Shown: positions 44,977 through 57,342, counted from the first letter of the stretch. The stretch is DNA of 64,000 nt from Leptospira licerasiae serovar Varillal str. VAR 010 (GCF_000244755.1 NZ_AHOO02000005.1:310001-374000), one strand, 5' to 3'. Program-made: numbers and translations. Notes: generated by a model from the letters alone, not told the origin.

Positions 44977-46833
44977 TCACACTTTTACTGGGGTTTCGTC
45001 TTTCTTACGAATATTGGTTACCCACTGTTGAGCAATGGAAAGGATGTTAGTCACAGTCCAATACAATGTCAGTCCGGACGGCATGCTCCAGAGGAAGAAC
45101 ACCATCATAACAGGCATTAAATACATCATCATTTTTTGATTCGGATCAGTTTGCACTGAAGTCAGCTTCATAGAAAGGAACTGAGTTCCGACCATCAATA
45201 ATACCAATAAGTTAATAGAAAGTCCGGTCGCGGAAAGATAAGGGATCGCCGGAGAAGTCCAGATAAAATCAGGCTCGCTTAAGTCTGAGATCCAAAGGAA
45301 AGGAGACTTCCAAAGATCGATCGTATCCGCGAATGCAACATACAATGCGAAGAAGATAGGAAGTTGGATCAGCATAGGAAGACATCCGCCCAACTGAGAA
45401 AGCGGATTCATATTATGCTTTTTATATAATTCCAGCATCTTCTCTTGTTTTTTTGCCGGATCGTTAGCATACTTCTCGTTTAACTTTTTCAGTTCGGGAG
45501 AAAGTGCGCTCATCTTCTTCATTGCCTCTGCCTGTTTCTGGTTCAGAGGATAGAAGACTAATTTGAATACTAATGCAAAGAGTAGAATACCGAAACCGTA
45601 ACTTGGGATCGTGTATTTATAAGATTGTTGCAAGAACCAAACGATTCCGTTTCGGATAGGAGTGAACACACCTTGATTGAAAGATTTGTTCAGGTCTGCG
45701 CTTATACCTGCGAAAGTGGACTTAGGATTTTTGAATGGATCCAGTTTAGGATCTCTGAACAACATCCCATCCCATTCTCTGATCCCTACGTAGTTTGCGA
45801 ATTCCAGAGTTTCTTCTTTTCCGGGATCTAAAGAAATATTAGAATATGCTAAGATAGTTCCCGTTTCGTTTTTCTTTCTGTTGTCTAGAAGAATTCCTTC
45901 TGCAGGAAAATTTAAAGTGTCCGTTGCGGCTAAGAAGTAACGGCTACCGGAACCGATATAATCCACACCTTCTCCGCTACTCCAGACTTCTTTATAAAAT
46001 TCGTTTCCGTTCGGATGTCCGAAGATGAAGTTACGAATTCCTTCCCAGAATCCCCAAGCGTCTCCACCGTCAGCAAAGTCTTTCTCGCTTCCGTCCATTC
46101 TATATACACGGAAAAATTTGGAAAGCTCCTGTGGATTTGCCTCTCTGTTTAAAGGAATAGGACCTAAACTTCCGAAAGTCCTTAAGTAGGCAGGCTTTTC
46201 ACGATTTCCAAAATAAAGTTTTTCTTTTCCTAGGTTAGTAATGGAAATCTCGATTTTGAAATAATTTTCATGAGGGAAAAATCTAAATACTTTTTTAAGA
46301 AGAACACCTTTCTCTGTAGCAGTGAAAGTTATACTTTGCTCTTCTTTATTTTCTTCCGCTTTAAAGTTTAGATGGTTCCATTCGGAAGTCGCTACATCTT
46401 CTTTTCTATGAGAAAAATTGAAGTCGAAACCTTTTCCTCTGGATAGTTCGATTGCCTTGATCTTCTCTCCTTCCACTTCGATCTCTTGGAAATCGGCTCT
46501 GGTGATATTGATCTCGTTTCCTTCTATATCCTTATAGTTTCTAATATAGAATTTTTCGATCCTTCCACCCAAACTGGAAAGAACGACTATATGTGCTTCC
46601 GTTTTGAAGGTAAAAGTTTTTACGTCCTTAGGATTCGTGGCCGTAACGATCGGCTTAGGCTCGACCTTAGTTTCGTGTTTTACGTTTTCCTTATTTTCCG
46701 AAACAGGAGTTTGTTCGGTCTTCTGTTGTTGTTTCGGTTTTCCTGATTCTGGGTTGAAGTAATAGGTTACTAAGAACCAAACTCCCATGGATAAAATTAA
46801 CGCGAGAAAAAGTCTGTTTTGTCTATCTTCCAT
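44977..46833 (-). CDS. yidC: Membrane protein insertase YidC
   Basis: A 618-residue inner-membrane insertase of the Gram-negative type. An N-terminal membrane helix (about 7-24) is followed by a large periplasmic beta domain (about 60-375), then the conserved core of five helices with the positively charged Arg in the groove region (after FTPIRNG) and the [18 protein letters not shown] segment. A basic tail ends the protein. It lies 2 bp after yidD. The substrate-groove elements look intact. Confidence 0.96.
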   Translation of the reverse strand: MEDRQNRLFLALILSMGVWFLVTYYFNPESGKPKQQQKTEQTPVSENKENVKHETKVEPKPIVTATNPKDVKTFTFKTEAHIVVLSSLGGRIEKFYIRNYKDIEGNEINITRADFQEIEVEGEKIKAIELSRGKGFDFNFSHRKEDVATSEWNHLNFKAEENKEEQSITFTATEKGVLLKKVFRFFPHENYFKIEISITNLGKEKLYFGNREKPAYLRTFGSLGPIPLNREANPQELSKFFRVYRMDGSEKDFADGGDAWGFWEGIRNFIFGHPNGNEFYKEVWSSGEGVDYIGSGSRYFLAATDTLNFPAEGILLDNRKKNETGTILAYSNISLDPGKEETLEFANYVGIREWDGMLFRDPKLDPFKNPKSTFAGISADLNKSFNQGVFTPIRNGIVWFLQQSYKYTIPSYGFGILLFALVFKLVFYPLNQKQAEAMKKMSALSPELKKLNEKYANDPAKKQEKMLELYKKHNMNPLSQLGGCLPMLIQLPIFFALYVAFADTIDLWKSPFLWISDLSEPDFIWTSPAIPYLSATGLSINLLVLLMVGTQFLSMKLTSVQTDPNQKMMMYLMPVMMVFFLWSMPSGLTLYWTVTNILSIAQQWVTNIRKKDETPVKV

Positions 46834-46835
46834 TC

Positions 46836-47063
46836 CTAATTCCTTCTAGGGTTGGGTGGTAAAGGGTCTTCGCCAGCGGCGAATAGTGGATTACATTTTA
46901 AAATTCGTTTAGTGCTTAGATAAGTCGCCGACAAGAAATCATATTCTTGGAAAGCCTGCATTGCATATTCAGAACAGCTAGGATGAAATCTGCAGGAAGG
47001 CGGAAGAATAGGTGAGATCCAACGCTTATATAATCGGATCAGAAAGACGGCTAGTCGGTTCAT
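46836..47063 (-). CDS. yidD: Membrane protein insertion efficiency factor YidD
   Basis: A 75-residue protein with the family motif [15 protein letters not shown] and [17 protein letters not shown], matching the YidD signature with its three conserved cysteines. An amphipathic N-terminal helix ([15 protein letters not shown]) would lie on the membrane. It overlaps the rnpA stop by 4 bp and is 2 bp before yidC. Confidence 0.93.
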   Translation of the reverse strand: MNRLAVFLIRLYKRWISPILPPSCRFHPSCSEYAMQAFQEYDFLSATYLSTKRILKCNPLFAAGEDPLPPNPRRN

Positions 47064-47380
47064 TTTAATCTACGAGCTAATTGACCCAAACAAGCCAGAA
47101 GTTCGGTGTGATCTTTTTCGAATAGGCTCGGTTTCGCAAGTATCGCGATATCGAAACCCTTTGGAAAAAAGCCGACCGTTTCAGCCACGGCGGCTCTTAA
47201 TCTCCTCCGTATCCGGTTTCTGCGAACGGCCTTTCCGACCGAACGTTCAGGGCAGTATAAAAACCTGTTTTGTTCCAGGCCGTTTCCCCGATAAATCACC
47301 GTGAGAGGAGGATTGGTTACCCGTTTTCCGGAAGCGAAAAGCTCCCGGATATCCTTCTTAGATGTAAGTGTCTCTTCTAT
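47060..47380 (-). CDS. rnpA: Ribonuclease P protein component, non-canonical start
   Basis: The protein subunit of RNase P, which helps the catalytic RNA mature tRNA 5' ends. The RNR motif is clear: [16 protein letters not shown]. The first usual start codon in frame is GTG at 47299, but it lies after the conserved N-terminal region: the frame upstream still reads [16 protein letters not shown], which matches the family start. No ATG, GTG or TTG occurs between the rpmH stop and 47299 in this frame. The most plausible start is ATA at 47380 (or ATC at 47350), so I extend to it. A sequencing error is the alternative. It lies 9 bp after rpmH. Confidence 0.85.
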   Translation of the reverse strand: MEETLTSKKDIRELFASGKRVTNPPLTVIYRGNGLEQNRFLYCPERSVGKAVRRNRIRRRLRAAVAETVGFFPKGFDIAILAKPSLFEKDHTELLACLGQLARRLK

Positions 47381-47389
47381 ATGGGTTCG

Positions 47390-47551
47390 TTAGAATTTTT
47401 TACCAGTTCTTTCGTCAGAAACGGTTAACTTGTAACGGCCTTTAGCTCTTCTGCGGGAAAGGACTTTTCTTCCGCCGGTGGTCGCCATTCTGGCGCGGAA
47501 TCCGTGGGTACGGGCACGTTTAATCCGGCTGGGTTGGTATGTTCTTCTCAT
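47390..47551 (-). CDS. rpmH: Ribosomal protein L34
   Basis: A 53-residue ribosomal large-subunit protein, first of the rpmH-rnpA-yidD-yidC-jag-mnmE block. It begins [20 protein letters not shown] and continues with [19 protein letters not shown], both diagnostic of L34. The C terminus, with [11 protein letters not shown], is slightly longer than the 44-46 residues of most L34 proteins. Its stop lies 9 bp before the rnpA start. Confidence 0.96.
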   Translation of the reverse strand: MRRTYQPSRIKRARTHGFRARMATTGGRKVLSRRRAKGRYKLTVSDERTGKKF

Positions 47552-47692
47552 ATGGTTCCCTGTATCTCTACTAAGATTGCGTTTTATAAGACCCTGTATC
47601 GGTCTTACCGGTTACCATTTTTGCCGGAGAACCAAGGGTCAATCCGTTTCTTTTTACGGATCTTTACTATTAACTATAATGGAATAAATAAT

Positions 47693-47810
<118 letters not shown>

Positions 47811-47870
47811 GAGAATCTAAGGACAGTTTGAAAAATTCGCTTGTACTGTCAAGCATGATTTATTTTTGGT

Positions 47871-48704
47871 TCAGAGAGTTTTATTCCAATCTATAAACTG
47901 TTCTCCCGGCACCCTTTGGCAATTCGGGCAGAAGAAGGAATCATGACCCAAAACATTGGCCCGGCGGATCGTGGTTCCACAGCGGGGACACGGTTCATTC
48001 TTGCGATTTCGAACCTTTACATGGTCTCGGACCTTAAAATCCAAAGGAGCCTGTTTCTTACGAATATAATCTATGGAATCATTTAAGACGGATTTGATGC
48101 TCTGATAGAGTTGGATCTTCTCTTCTTCCGAAAGTTTGTTACAGGGAGTTTTAGGATGGATCTTGGAATCGAAAAGAATTTCATCCGCATACGCATTTCC
48201 GATAGCGCTGAGCTTTGTCTGATCCATTAGAAAAACCCGAGTTTGCTGGCGATTCTTCTCCATTCTTTTTAAGAATTCTTCTTGGGTAAATTTTTCCGAA
48301 AGAAGGTCCACTCCTTGGTCGGAGAACTTCGGGATTTGAGAGAAATATTCAGGTTCCGTAAAATAGACCTTTCCCATATGAACATCGTCTGCATAGTTCA
48401 GGATCTTGTTTTGGAATTTGATCCGAACTGCGAGATCCTTCTTTTTGTATTTTGGATCCAAAGAGAAGCGGCCCGCAAGCATCGGATGGATGACTATATT
48501 TCTGGGACCGAATTTAAAATTTAGAAAAGGTCCAACCCTTTCCAAACTTTCAAATGTAGAACCAATAAACGAAGTCTCCGATTTACCTCCGCTAAGGTGA
48601 CGAACTACAAGAGGGTCTAAGATTTCTATCTCTTGGATGATCTCTCCTGGAAGCTCTTTTAAAAGACGTTCTTGAATGACTACCAGATCCGGAAGTTCGG
48701 GCAT
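47871..48704 (-). CDS. Formamidopyrimidine-DNA glycosylase family (Fpg/Nei)
   Basis: A 277-residue base-excision-repair glycosylase/AP lyase. The catalytic N terminus is MPELPD with Pro2 and Glu3. The helix-two-turn-helix is AIGNAYADEILFDSKIHP, and the C-terminal zinc finger has CPRCG and CPNCQR. The catalytic Lys of the Fpg group is likely Lys in the early part, not fully clear by eye. It follows the 780-residue unknown gene by 9 bp and ends 60 bp before the 5S gene. Fpg rather than Nei is suggested by the finger and the YADE motif. Confidence 0.9.
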   Translation of the reverse strand: MPELPDLVVIQERLLKELPGEIIQEIEILDPLVVRHLSGGKSETSFIGSTFESLERVGPFLNFKFGPRNIVIHPMLAGRFSLDPKYKKKDLAVRIKFQNKILNYADDVHMGKVYFTEPEYFSQIPKFSDQGVDLLSEKFTQEEFLKRMEKNRQQTRVFLMDQTKLSAIGNAYADEILFDSKIHPKTPCNKLSEEEKIQLYQSIKSVLNDSIDYIRKKQAPLDFKVRDHVKVRNRKNEPCPRCGTTIRRANVLGHDSFFCPNCQRVPGEQFIDWNKTL

Positions 48705-48713
48705 AATAAGTCC

Positions 48714-51053
<2,340 letters not shown>

Positions 51054-51184
51054 GTTTTGCACCGTATCTGAACAACAATCCGAGTTGGGAAATTTTCTAT
51101 CGTTTCCTTCCGACCAGGATCTCCAAAAGAAAGAGAGAATGAAACAATTTTATTCTACTCTAGATCAGCTGAAATTAGATCGAA

Positions 51185-52441
51185 TCAATCCATATAAGTA
51201 CTTAGAATTTCGCCTATTTTTCGGATTCCTTCTTGGATTTCCGAATCTTCTCTGGCAAAACTCATACGAATAGAATCCTCACCGTAATTATCTCCGCTTT
51301 TAGTAACCGGATAGAAATATTTGCCCGGTACGATAATGACCCCTTTTTCTTTCAATAAGGGATAAAGTTCGGAAATTTTTTTGCGAAGTCCTGCAAATTG
51401 GATCCAAAGAAAGAAGGCTCCTTCACTTTCGTGGATCTTATAATTCAATTTGCCCTTCCATTCTTTTCGGATAGAAGAAATTGCGAGTTCCCTTTTTTTG
51501 AGGTAATACGGTTTTACTATGTCTCTAGAAAGCCTAAGCCATTCTCCGGATCTTACGAATTCCAAAGCTATGTATTGGCCAAGATTTCCTCCCGCTAAGT
51601 TCAGAACTGCATTCGCTTTATTTAATGCTTTTATAATTTCAGGATCTCCTAAGACGAAACCTGTCCTGACACCCGGCAGACCTATTTTAGAAAAACTGAA
51701 ACTTTGGATCATTCCCTCGGAATGAAATAGTTTCTCATCCGAAAAAACGATCCCCGGAAAGGGAAATCCATATGCGTTATCCAATAGGAACGGGATCCTT
51801 TTACTTTTCGCAAACTTAAGGATTCGTTCCAATTCATCTTTTTTTGCGACTCTTCCAGTCGGATTTGTGGGTCGGGACAAGACCACACATCCAAGATCTT
51901 CTTTTAAATTATCAAAAGAAGAAGGGTCCAATTCGTAACGAAATCCGTCTTCTGAGGTAGCAACTTCTTTGCCTAAAGAATACGAAAATGAATCAGGTTC
52001 TATCGGTTGATCCAAGTAACCTATGTATTCAGGCATAACGGGTAAGAATATTTTTTTGAAACTGCCGTCTTCGAATCTTCCGGAATAAAAGTTCAATAAA
52101 AGATAAAACGCATTTTGGGAACCGTTAGTGATCGCGATCTGGTTCTTGGAGATCGAAGTTCCGGTTTCGGAGCTTAATAGGGAAGCAAGTATTTCTAAAG
52201 TTTCCTCTTTGCCTGTGGGAGTTTCATACTTGCCTAAAATAGAATTCCAAGCCCCTGACTCGGAGAATCGGCTAAGGATCTTTCTCCATACTTCTTCCAC
52301 CTCAGGGATCAAGGCAGGGCTCCCACCTCCCAACATGGAAACCCCGGGAGAAAGATTGCCTAGGTCCTCCATCAATTGGCCGATCCCTGTTTGGTTACGG
52401 AATTTGGCTCCGAATTTGGAAAAAATGAAATCTTCACCCAT
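51185..52441 (-). CDS. avtA: Valine-pyruvate aminotransferase (AvtA type)
   Basis: A 418-residue fold-type I PLP aminotransferase, closely resembling E. coli AvtA over its whole length. Motifs: SMLGGGSPALIPE near the N terminus, ITNGSQNAFY, SRPTNPTGRV, LDNAYGFPFPGI, and the PLP Lys in SFSKIGLPGVRTG. I start at ATG 52441 (MGEDFIFSKFG), which aligns with the AvtA N terminus; a TTG at 52468 is less likely. It transfers the amino group between valine and pyruvate to give alanine. Stands alone. Confidence 0.88.
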   Translation of the reverse strand: MGEDFIFSKFGAKFRNQTGIGQLMEDLGNLSPGVSMLGGGSPALIPEVEEVWRKILSRFSESGAWNSILGKYETPTGKEETLEILASLLSSETGTSISKNQIAITNGSQNAFYLLLNFYSGRFEDGSFKKIFLPVMPEYIGYLDQPIEPDSFSYSLGKEVATSEDGFRYELDPSSFDNLKEDLGCVVLSRPTNPTGRVAKKDELERILKFAKSKRIPFLLDNAYGFPFPGIVFSDEKLFHSEGMIQSFSFSKIGLPGVRTGFVLGDPEIIKALNKANAVLNLAGGNLGQYIALEFVRSGEWLRLSRDIVKPYYLKKRELAISSIRKEWKGKLNYKIHESEGAFFLWIQFAGLRKKISELYPLLKEKGVIIVPGKYFYPVTKSGDNYGEDSIRMSFAREDSEIQEGIRKIGEILSTYMD

Positions 52442-52541
52442 AAGGTTATTCCACTTTTCTTTTTGCAAAACTGCCGAAAAGATAATCTAAGAGAGGAAGG
52501 AATTTTTTTCTATTCCCCGAACAACCTCTCTGGAGAGACCG

Positions 52542-54485
52542 ATGAATACGATCGATTCCATCGATGATACCGATATGTTGGATCCGAACACCTTGGACCT
52601 TCAGACCTACTTGGAAAAATTTCCATGGGAGGAAAAATGGACCTCTCTAGGAGATCCGATTGAAAAGCTTTGGAAATTCGATTTGGAAGTTTCTCCGGAA
52701 GAAGTATGGCCTTGGCTCATAGATACTTCTTCTTTTAATAAAAGGATAGATATTCCTGAAATGAAATTTCAGGAGATCAACGGACGGCTTTTCGGAAAGT
52801 CTAAAAATGCAGGGATCCCTCTGGAATGGGAAGAAGTTCCCTGGGAGTGGGAATACTGCAAACAACTTAATAATGCACGCATCTATTCCAAAGGATTCGC
52901 TCACTACGTTAGAGTTAGATATCTTGTTTATCCATTAGGAGAAGGTTCTACAAGACTATTCGTATACTTCGGCTGGATACCTAAAGGCTGGTTTGGAAAA
53001 ACTCTTCTAAAGTTCGGAATGGTCCAACTTGAAAAAGCATACGCCAAAGGATTAAAAGGCGTAGTAGAAGACGTAATTAAAACTAGATCTTATAGTTGGT
53101 TAGGGCCAAGCGCTTTAAGTATAATCAAAGAATCCAAATCGGAAAAGAATCCTGTATTTCCGGCAAGAATGCAACAGATACGAGTCGGTTATATCCGAGA
53201 AGGTCAACCTAGAGAATTGGTTGATAAGGTTCTAAATTATATTTTAGACGCGGACGAATCGGATCTTTACCGGATCAGGATCAAATCATTATCCAAAGCT
53301 TGGAAAGTCCCCGAAAAAGAACTTCTACTCGTATTTTTACACGGGTGCAGACTAGGATTATTTACTATGAGCTGGGATGTGGTATGCCCACATTGCAGAG
53401 GAGTCAGAACAGAAGCGCAACATTTAGGGGATCTTCCTACGAGAGATACCTGCGAAGTTTGCGAGATACAATTCGAAGCGAATCAGTTAAATTCTATCGA
53501 GATCACTTTTCATGTGCATCCTTCTATCCGAGAAGTGCAAAAGAGAATGTTTTGTGCTGCGGAACCCGCAACCAAAAACCATATAAGGTTCCAGAAATAT
53601 TTAGAGCCCGGAAAAACATATAATTCTAAACTTCTGCTTTCTCCGGGAGTTTATCGCCTAAGAGTAAACGGAGAAAAAAATTACTCCCTATTAGAGATTA
53701 AAGAAGAAGTTCCAAATGAAACCTTGATTTGGAAAACGGACGAGACCCCGGAGCAAATCGAAATTGCTAACCATCCTAAACTTATCTTGGAAAATCGTTC
53801 TTCCTCCGTAAAAGGTTTCGTGATCGAAGAGAGAAAGGAAGATCAAGATTGTCTCCGACCTACGGACTTATTCAATTTCCAGGACTTTCGAGATCTATTC
53901 TCCCAAGAAGCTCTTTCTACCGATCTACAATTAGATATCGGAATGCAGACTATCCTATTCACGGATATCGTCGGCTCTACAAAATTCTATTACAACAAAG
54001 GGGACTCAGGCGCATTCTCCGAAGTTAGATATCATTTCGTCGAAGTTTATAAAGTAGTGAGAGAATTCCAAGGTGCAGTTGTCAAAACGATAGGAGATGC
54101 AGTGATGGCGGCCTTCCCTTCTCCCAGTGCGGCGGTAGAAGCTTCCGTCCGACTCCAAGAATTTTTCTCCGAAGAGAATACCGAAACTCCGATCCGGATT
54201 CGTATCAGCTTACATACAGGCCCTTGTTTAGCGGTGAACCTGAATAGCAATATAGATTATTTCGGGAATACGGTGAATTTTGCGGCTAAGTTGCAAGCTA
54301 TCGCTGACGGAGGAGAAATTGTATTCTCCGAAGTAGTGTTCAGGGATAAGGAACTGCGCCAATTGATGACTGAAAAAAATTGGAAAGTAAAAAGAGTGAA
54401 ATTCATCCAGAGCTGGATCAATGAAGAGACCCAGGCTTATAAATTGGTGTTTAACGGCTTACCTTCTATGGAAGATACGAAATAA
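52542..54485 (+). CDS. Class III nucleotide cyclase with SRPBCC-like and DUF5939 domains
   Basis: A 647-residue soluble protein. N terminus (about 35-190): a lipid-binding SRPBCC-like fold with the pattern DLEVSPEEVWPWLIDTSSFN. Middle (about 220-430): a DUF5939-type region with a zinc-binding pair CPHCRG and CEVC. C terminus (about 465-640): class III adenylate/guanylate cyclase with metal Asp residues in LFTDIVGSTKF and KTIGDAVMAAF, and NTVNFAAKL. The SRPBCC part may sense a small hydrophobic ligand. Whether it makes cAMP or cGMP is not clear. No membrane segment. Confidence 0.85.
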   Translation: MNTIDSIDDTDMLDPNTLDLQTYLEKFPWEEKWTSLGDPIEKLWKFDLEVSPEEVWPWLIDTSSFNKRIDIPEMKFQEINGRLFGKSKNAGIPLEWEEVPWEWEYCKQLNNARIYSKGFAHYVRVRYLVYPLGEGSTRLFVYFGWIPKGWFGKTLLKFGMVQLEKAYAKGLKGVVEDVIKTRSYSWLGPSALSIIKESKSEKNPVFPARMQQIRVGYIREGQPRELVDKVLNYILDADESDLYRIRIKSLSKAWKVPEKELLLVFLHGCRLGLFTMSWDVVCPHCRGVRTEAQHLGDLPTRDTCEVCEIQFEANQLNSIEITFHVHPSIREVQKRMFCAAEPATKNHIRFQKYLEPGKTYNSKLLLSPGVYRLRVNGEKNYSLLEIKEEVPNETLIWKTDETPEQIEIANHPKLILENRSSSVKGFVIEERKEDQDCLRPTDLFNFQDFRDLFSQEALSTDLQLDIGMQTILFTDIVGSTKFYYNKGDSGAFSEVRYHFVEVYKVVREFQGAVVKTIGDAVMAAFPSPSAAVEASVRLQEFFSEENTETPIRIRISLHTGPCLAVNLNSNIDYFGNTVNFAAKLQAIADGGEIVFSEVVFRDKELRQLMTEKNWKVKRVKFIQSWINEETQAYKLVFNGLPSMEDTK

Positions 54486-54544
54486 AAACCGATTTGCCGG
54501 AATCTGAGCGATCCAAGATAATACCCGAAGCAAAAGGCAAAAAT

Positions 54545-54919
54545 ATGATCTTTAAAATAGTTTCTTTTCTTTTAGCCGCCTATTTCATTTTTGCGGGCGC
54601 AGTCCAGTACAATGATCCTGACCCGCTGCACTGGATGTTATTGTATTTTACTTCTTCTTTAGCGTGTATACTTGCAGCACTCGATAAGGACAAACTTCCT
54701 TTATTATATGCGATCATCGGTATGGCAGGCATTGAGATCGCAGCTACGATTGATGGGTTCTTTGATTGGTTGAGAACTGGGAACGAAAACCTGATCACTG
54801 CAAAGATGAGCGACGAAAAACCTTATATAGAACTCGGAAGAGAATTTTTAGGAGCGCTGATCAGTCTTGTAGTAATTCTCTGGCTCTGGTATAGAAAAGC
54901 TCTTAAAAATTCTAAGTAG
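54545..54919 (+). CDS. TMEM220-family membrane protein
   Basis: A 124-residue integral membrane protein with four hydrophobic segments (about 3-18, 28-43, 51-68 and 96-116). The family hallmark AGAVQYNDPDPLHWMLLY lies after the first segment. An AAAGG site lies 6-8 bp before ATG 54545; an upstream in-frame start at 54494 would add a non-conserved polar stretch. It lies 59 bp after the cyclase gene on the same strand. Function of the family is unknown. Confidence 0.8.
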   Translation: MIFKIVSFLLAAYFIFAGAVQYNDPDPLHWMLLYFTSSLACILAALDKDKLPLLYAIIGMAGIEIAATIDGFFDWLRTGNENLITAKMSDEKPYIELGREFLGALISLVVILWLWYRKALKNSK

Positions 54920-54929
54920 CCGATTGCCC

Positions 54930-55814
54930 ATGTCATCTCTCCCGAAATTCACCAAAAAGAAAAATGGAAAAGCTCTGATCATAGAAGGCGGAGGAATGAG
55001 AGGTTCATTCGCAGGCGGAGTTCTTTCTTCAATGGCCCCTAAGCATCCGCCTAACAAATTTGACCTGATTGTTGCAGTTTCTTCAGGTTCTTGTTCTTCT
55101 GCATATTATGTTACGGAACCGAACCCTTCTTCGGAAGATATTGAAAGAGCGCTGGATATTTGGAGAAAAGAATTAGCAGGAAGTCATCTCATTTCCTTTT
55201 GGAATCTTTTTAGAGGAAAAAGGATATTAGATCAAGATTATCTAATTGATCATATTTTCCAAGAAAAAGTACCAATAAAAGCTGAAGTCCTTAAACAAAA
55301 AAAGACAGTGCCGTTCTATATTGTGGTCAGCAATTTCAGAACATTACAACCCGAGTATATAAGAGCTACTTATCAAAATCTTTTTCCACTATTAAGAGCC
55401 GCAACCTCTCTACCGATTGCAACCAAAGGATATGGCCTATTGGAAAACTCGAAATATACGGACGGTGGAGTCTTAGATCCTATTCCGGTCGAAGCAGTGT
55501 TATCTGCGGGTTATAAAGATATTACCGTCATTCTTACAAAGCCGTTAGATTTTAGATTAACTCCCTCGAGTCCTTTATTGGGAAGTTTGGCATTTCCTAA
55601 ATTTCCTGAAATGGGAAAAGCTTTTATAGAACAACGATATCGTCGTTATAACCGAGCAATGGAAATACTAAACGATCCACCTAAAGGAATCCGGTTTGAA
55701 ATTATTGCTCCTGAAAAAACGCTTCCTGCCGGAAGAATGACTACAAACGCAAACCTACTCACCGAAAACGTCCGCTTAGGGATCGAATTTGGAAAAAAGG
55801 TATTTCCTAAGTAA
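54930..55814 (+). CDS. Patatin-like phospholipase
   Basis: A 294-residue patatin-type lipid acyl hydrolase. The oxyanion loop is EGGGMRGSFAGGV; the nucleophile Ser lies in VAVSSGSCSS, where the first Gly of GxSxG is replaced by Val; the catalytic Asp lies in TDGGVLDPIP. ATG 54930 is preferred to the TTG six bases earlier. Cytosolic, no signal. It follows the TMEM220-like gene by 10 bp. The non-standard Gly is tolerated in related bacterial enzymes, so activity is likely. Confidence 0.87.
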   Translation: MSSLPKFTKKKNGKALIIEGGGMRGSFAGGVLSSMAPKHPPNKFDLIVAVSSGSCSSAYYVTEPNPSSEDIERALDIWRKELAGSHLISFWNLFRGKRILDQDYLIDHIFQEKVPIKAEVLKQKKTVPFYIVVSNFRTLQPEYIRATYQNLFPLLRAATSLPIATKGYGLLENSKYTDGGVLDPIPVEAVLSAGYKDITVILTKPLDFRLTPSSPLLGSLAFPKFPEMGKAFIEQRYRRYNRAMEILNDPPKGIRFEIIAPEKTLPAGRMTTNANLLTENVRLGIEFGKKVFPK

Positions 55815-55878
55815 AAATCCTAGCAAACTGTCCAATTTCCAAAACTTCATTTGATTTAAAAATAGCAAAAGAGGTTTT

Positions 55879-56820
55879 ATGAAACGTATCCTATTATGGT
55901 CCCTTTTGGCCGTCCTCCTGGCGATCCCGGTCTTTATAAGCTTTGGGATCTGGTCCGCAAGCAACCAGTTACTATTTCCTGTTTGGAGAGATAACCGCGA
56001 CTTCTCCGCATGTAATCCGGAAACCGAAAACCATTGGGGACCTTCTTGTGGAAATTTAAGAAACTCTAATGAGTTCAAATTCGAAGAACTCAAGATACCT
56101 TCCTCAAACGGATTCGATCTTCCTACTTGGAAAATCAGCTCTCTCCAAAATGGAAAAGGTAAATCAAAAGGTGCGATCTTTTTAGTGCACGGAGGTGGAA
56201 GCGATAAAAGAGAAATGACAAAACATATCCGCTTCTTTTTGAAAAGAGGGTTAGATGTTTTCAGTTTCGATTTCGGTTGTCATGGGGAGGCTAGTTGTGA
56301 GGTCCCAGGTCTAAGTTACGGTTATAGGGAGTCTAAAGATGTATTGTCCATGTATCGCTATCTTGCAAAAGAATATGATCGGATCTATGCGCTGGGAAGT
56401 TCCGTGGGAGCTTCTTCTATTCTGATCTCAGTGCCCGAGATGCAAAAACTTTCAGCGGTTATCGTTGAAAATCCAATGTATAATTTTGAAAGATTGATCT
56501 TAGAATTTCCCGGTACAGAGAAAGACATTCCGGCTTTGTTTTCTCATCTTCTGATCAAACTCGCTCAATTTAGAGGGAAGTTTGAAACTATTCCAAGCCC
56601 GGCGAGTTCTTTAAAGAAGGTTAGCTCAGTGCCAATCTTTTTCATCCATAGCAAAGAAGACCAGGTTGTCCCTTTCCGGCAAAGCCAAGACTTGGCGGAA
56701 ATTTACAAAGGTCCAAAAATGATTTGGTTTCCAGAAAAAGGAGAACATGGCGGAGTTTGGAATATAAATCCGAATGAGTACGAGAAAAGGTTGAGCGCCT
56801 TTTTGGATAGTGCGCAATAA
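55879..56820 (+). CDS. Alpha/beta hydrolase with N-terminal membrane anchor
   Basis: A 313-residue hydrolase. A hydrophobic N-terminal segment (ILLWSLLAVLLAIPVFISFGI) anchors or exports it. The hydrolase core has FLVHGGGSDKREM (oxyanion region), the nucleophile elbow ALGSSVGASS, an Asp in FFIHSKEDQVVP and a His in EKGEHGGVWN, giving a full triad. The fold is related to the BAAT/serine aminopeptidase-like group. It follows the patatin by 64 bp. Substrate is unknown. A terminator follows. Confidence 0.82.
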   Translation: MKRILLWSLLAVLLAIPVFISFGIWSASNQLLFPVWRDNRDFSACNPETENHWGPSCGNLRNSNEFKFEELKIPSSNGFDLPTWKISSLQNGKGKSKGAIFLVHGGGSDKREMTKHIRFFLKRGLDVFSFDFGCHGEASCEVPGLSYGYRESKDVLSMYRYLAKEYDRIYALGSSVGASSILISVPEMQKLSAVIVENPMYNFERLILEFPGTEKDIPALFSHLLIKLAQFRGKFETIPSPASSLKKVSSVPIFFIHSKEDQVVPFRQSQDLAEIYKGPKMIWFPEKGEHGGVWNINPNEYEKRLSAFLDSAQ

Positions 56821-56882
56821 ATCTTTGAAGGGATGACATCAAAGCAAAGCGGCGATATCGTCGCTTTTACGGCCTCGCTTTG

Positions 56883-56903
56883 AACCCCTCGGGTTTTTAT
56901 TTT
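56883..56903 (+). terminator. Short Rho-independent terminator
   Basis: A 5-bp stem AACCC / GGGTT with a CTC loop and the T-rich end TTTATTTT, downstream of the hydrolase and facing the 3' end of tmRNA. An imperfect palindrome AAAGCGGCGAT / ATCGTCGCTTT lies just before it (about 56845-56867) and could add to termination on either strand. Confidence 0.6.
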
Positions 56904-56919
56904 AGTTAAAAGATTACAT

Positions 56920-57263
56920 TGGAGACGCCGGGGTTCGAACCCGGGTCCTATTGTGCCTCAATGGGGCCTCTACATGTTTGTCTTATGTTTTAAATCTCGA
57001 AAGGCCTTAGCCCACAAGCAGGCGTGTCCTTCCTATTCGATCCAAATACTCTTTAAATCGTGAACCGAAAACCGATTTAAAAAGTCTCCCGTTTGAGTCA
57101 GAAGAAAAGCCACCGGGAGAGTAAGCTATTCATCCGAAGCAGAGATTAAGCTGCTAGTGCTAATTCGTTGTTAGCGTTTATGGTTTTGAAGGTTTTTAAG
57201 AGGTCCCTCACCCCTACATGCCACCACATCTAAACTACAACAGTCGAAACCTAATTCGTCCCC
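56920..57263 (-). ncRNA. ssrA: Transfer-messenger RNA (tmRNA)
   Basis: About 344 nt on the minus strand. The 5' GGGGACG pairs with the 3' CGTCTCC to form the acceptor stem; the T-arm GGGTTCGAACCC is near the 3' end; the CCA is not encoded. The tag reading frame lies at 57175 down to 57146 and gives ANNELALAA followed by TAA. This rescues stalled ribosomes and tags the product for degradation, with SmpB encoded elsewhere. The 5' end is set by the stem and could differ by a base. Confidence 0.95.
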
Positions 57264-57342
57264 GTAGATTTAATTGTTAGACTAAAAATCCGTTGAGCTA
57301 GTCAAGAAATCAAGAAAAAGTAGATCAGTTGGAGCTTCTATT

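Noticed and set aside
54494..54544. N-terminal extension of the TMEM220-like protein
   Set aside because: The added polar residues are not membrane-like and the better ribosome-binding site lies before 54545.
57163..57263. Possible separate small gene or riboswitch upstream of the MBL lipoprotein
   Set aside because: This stretch belongs to the 5' part of tmRNA, shown by its end pairing and the tag frame.
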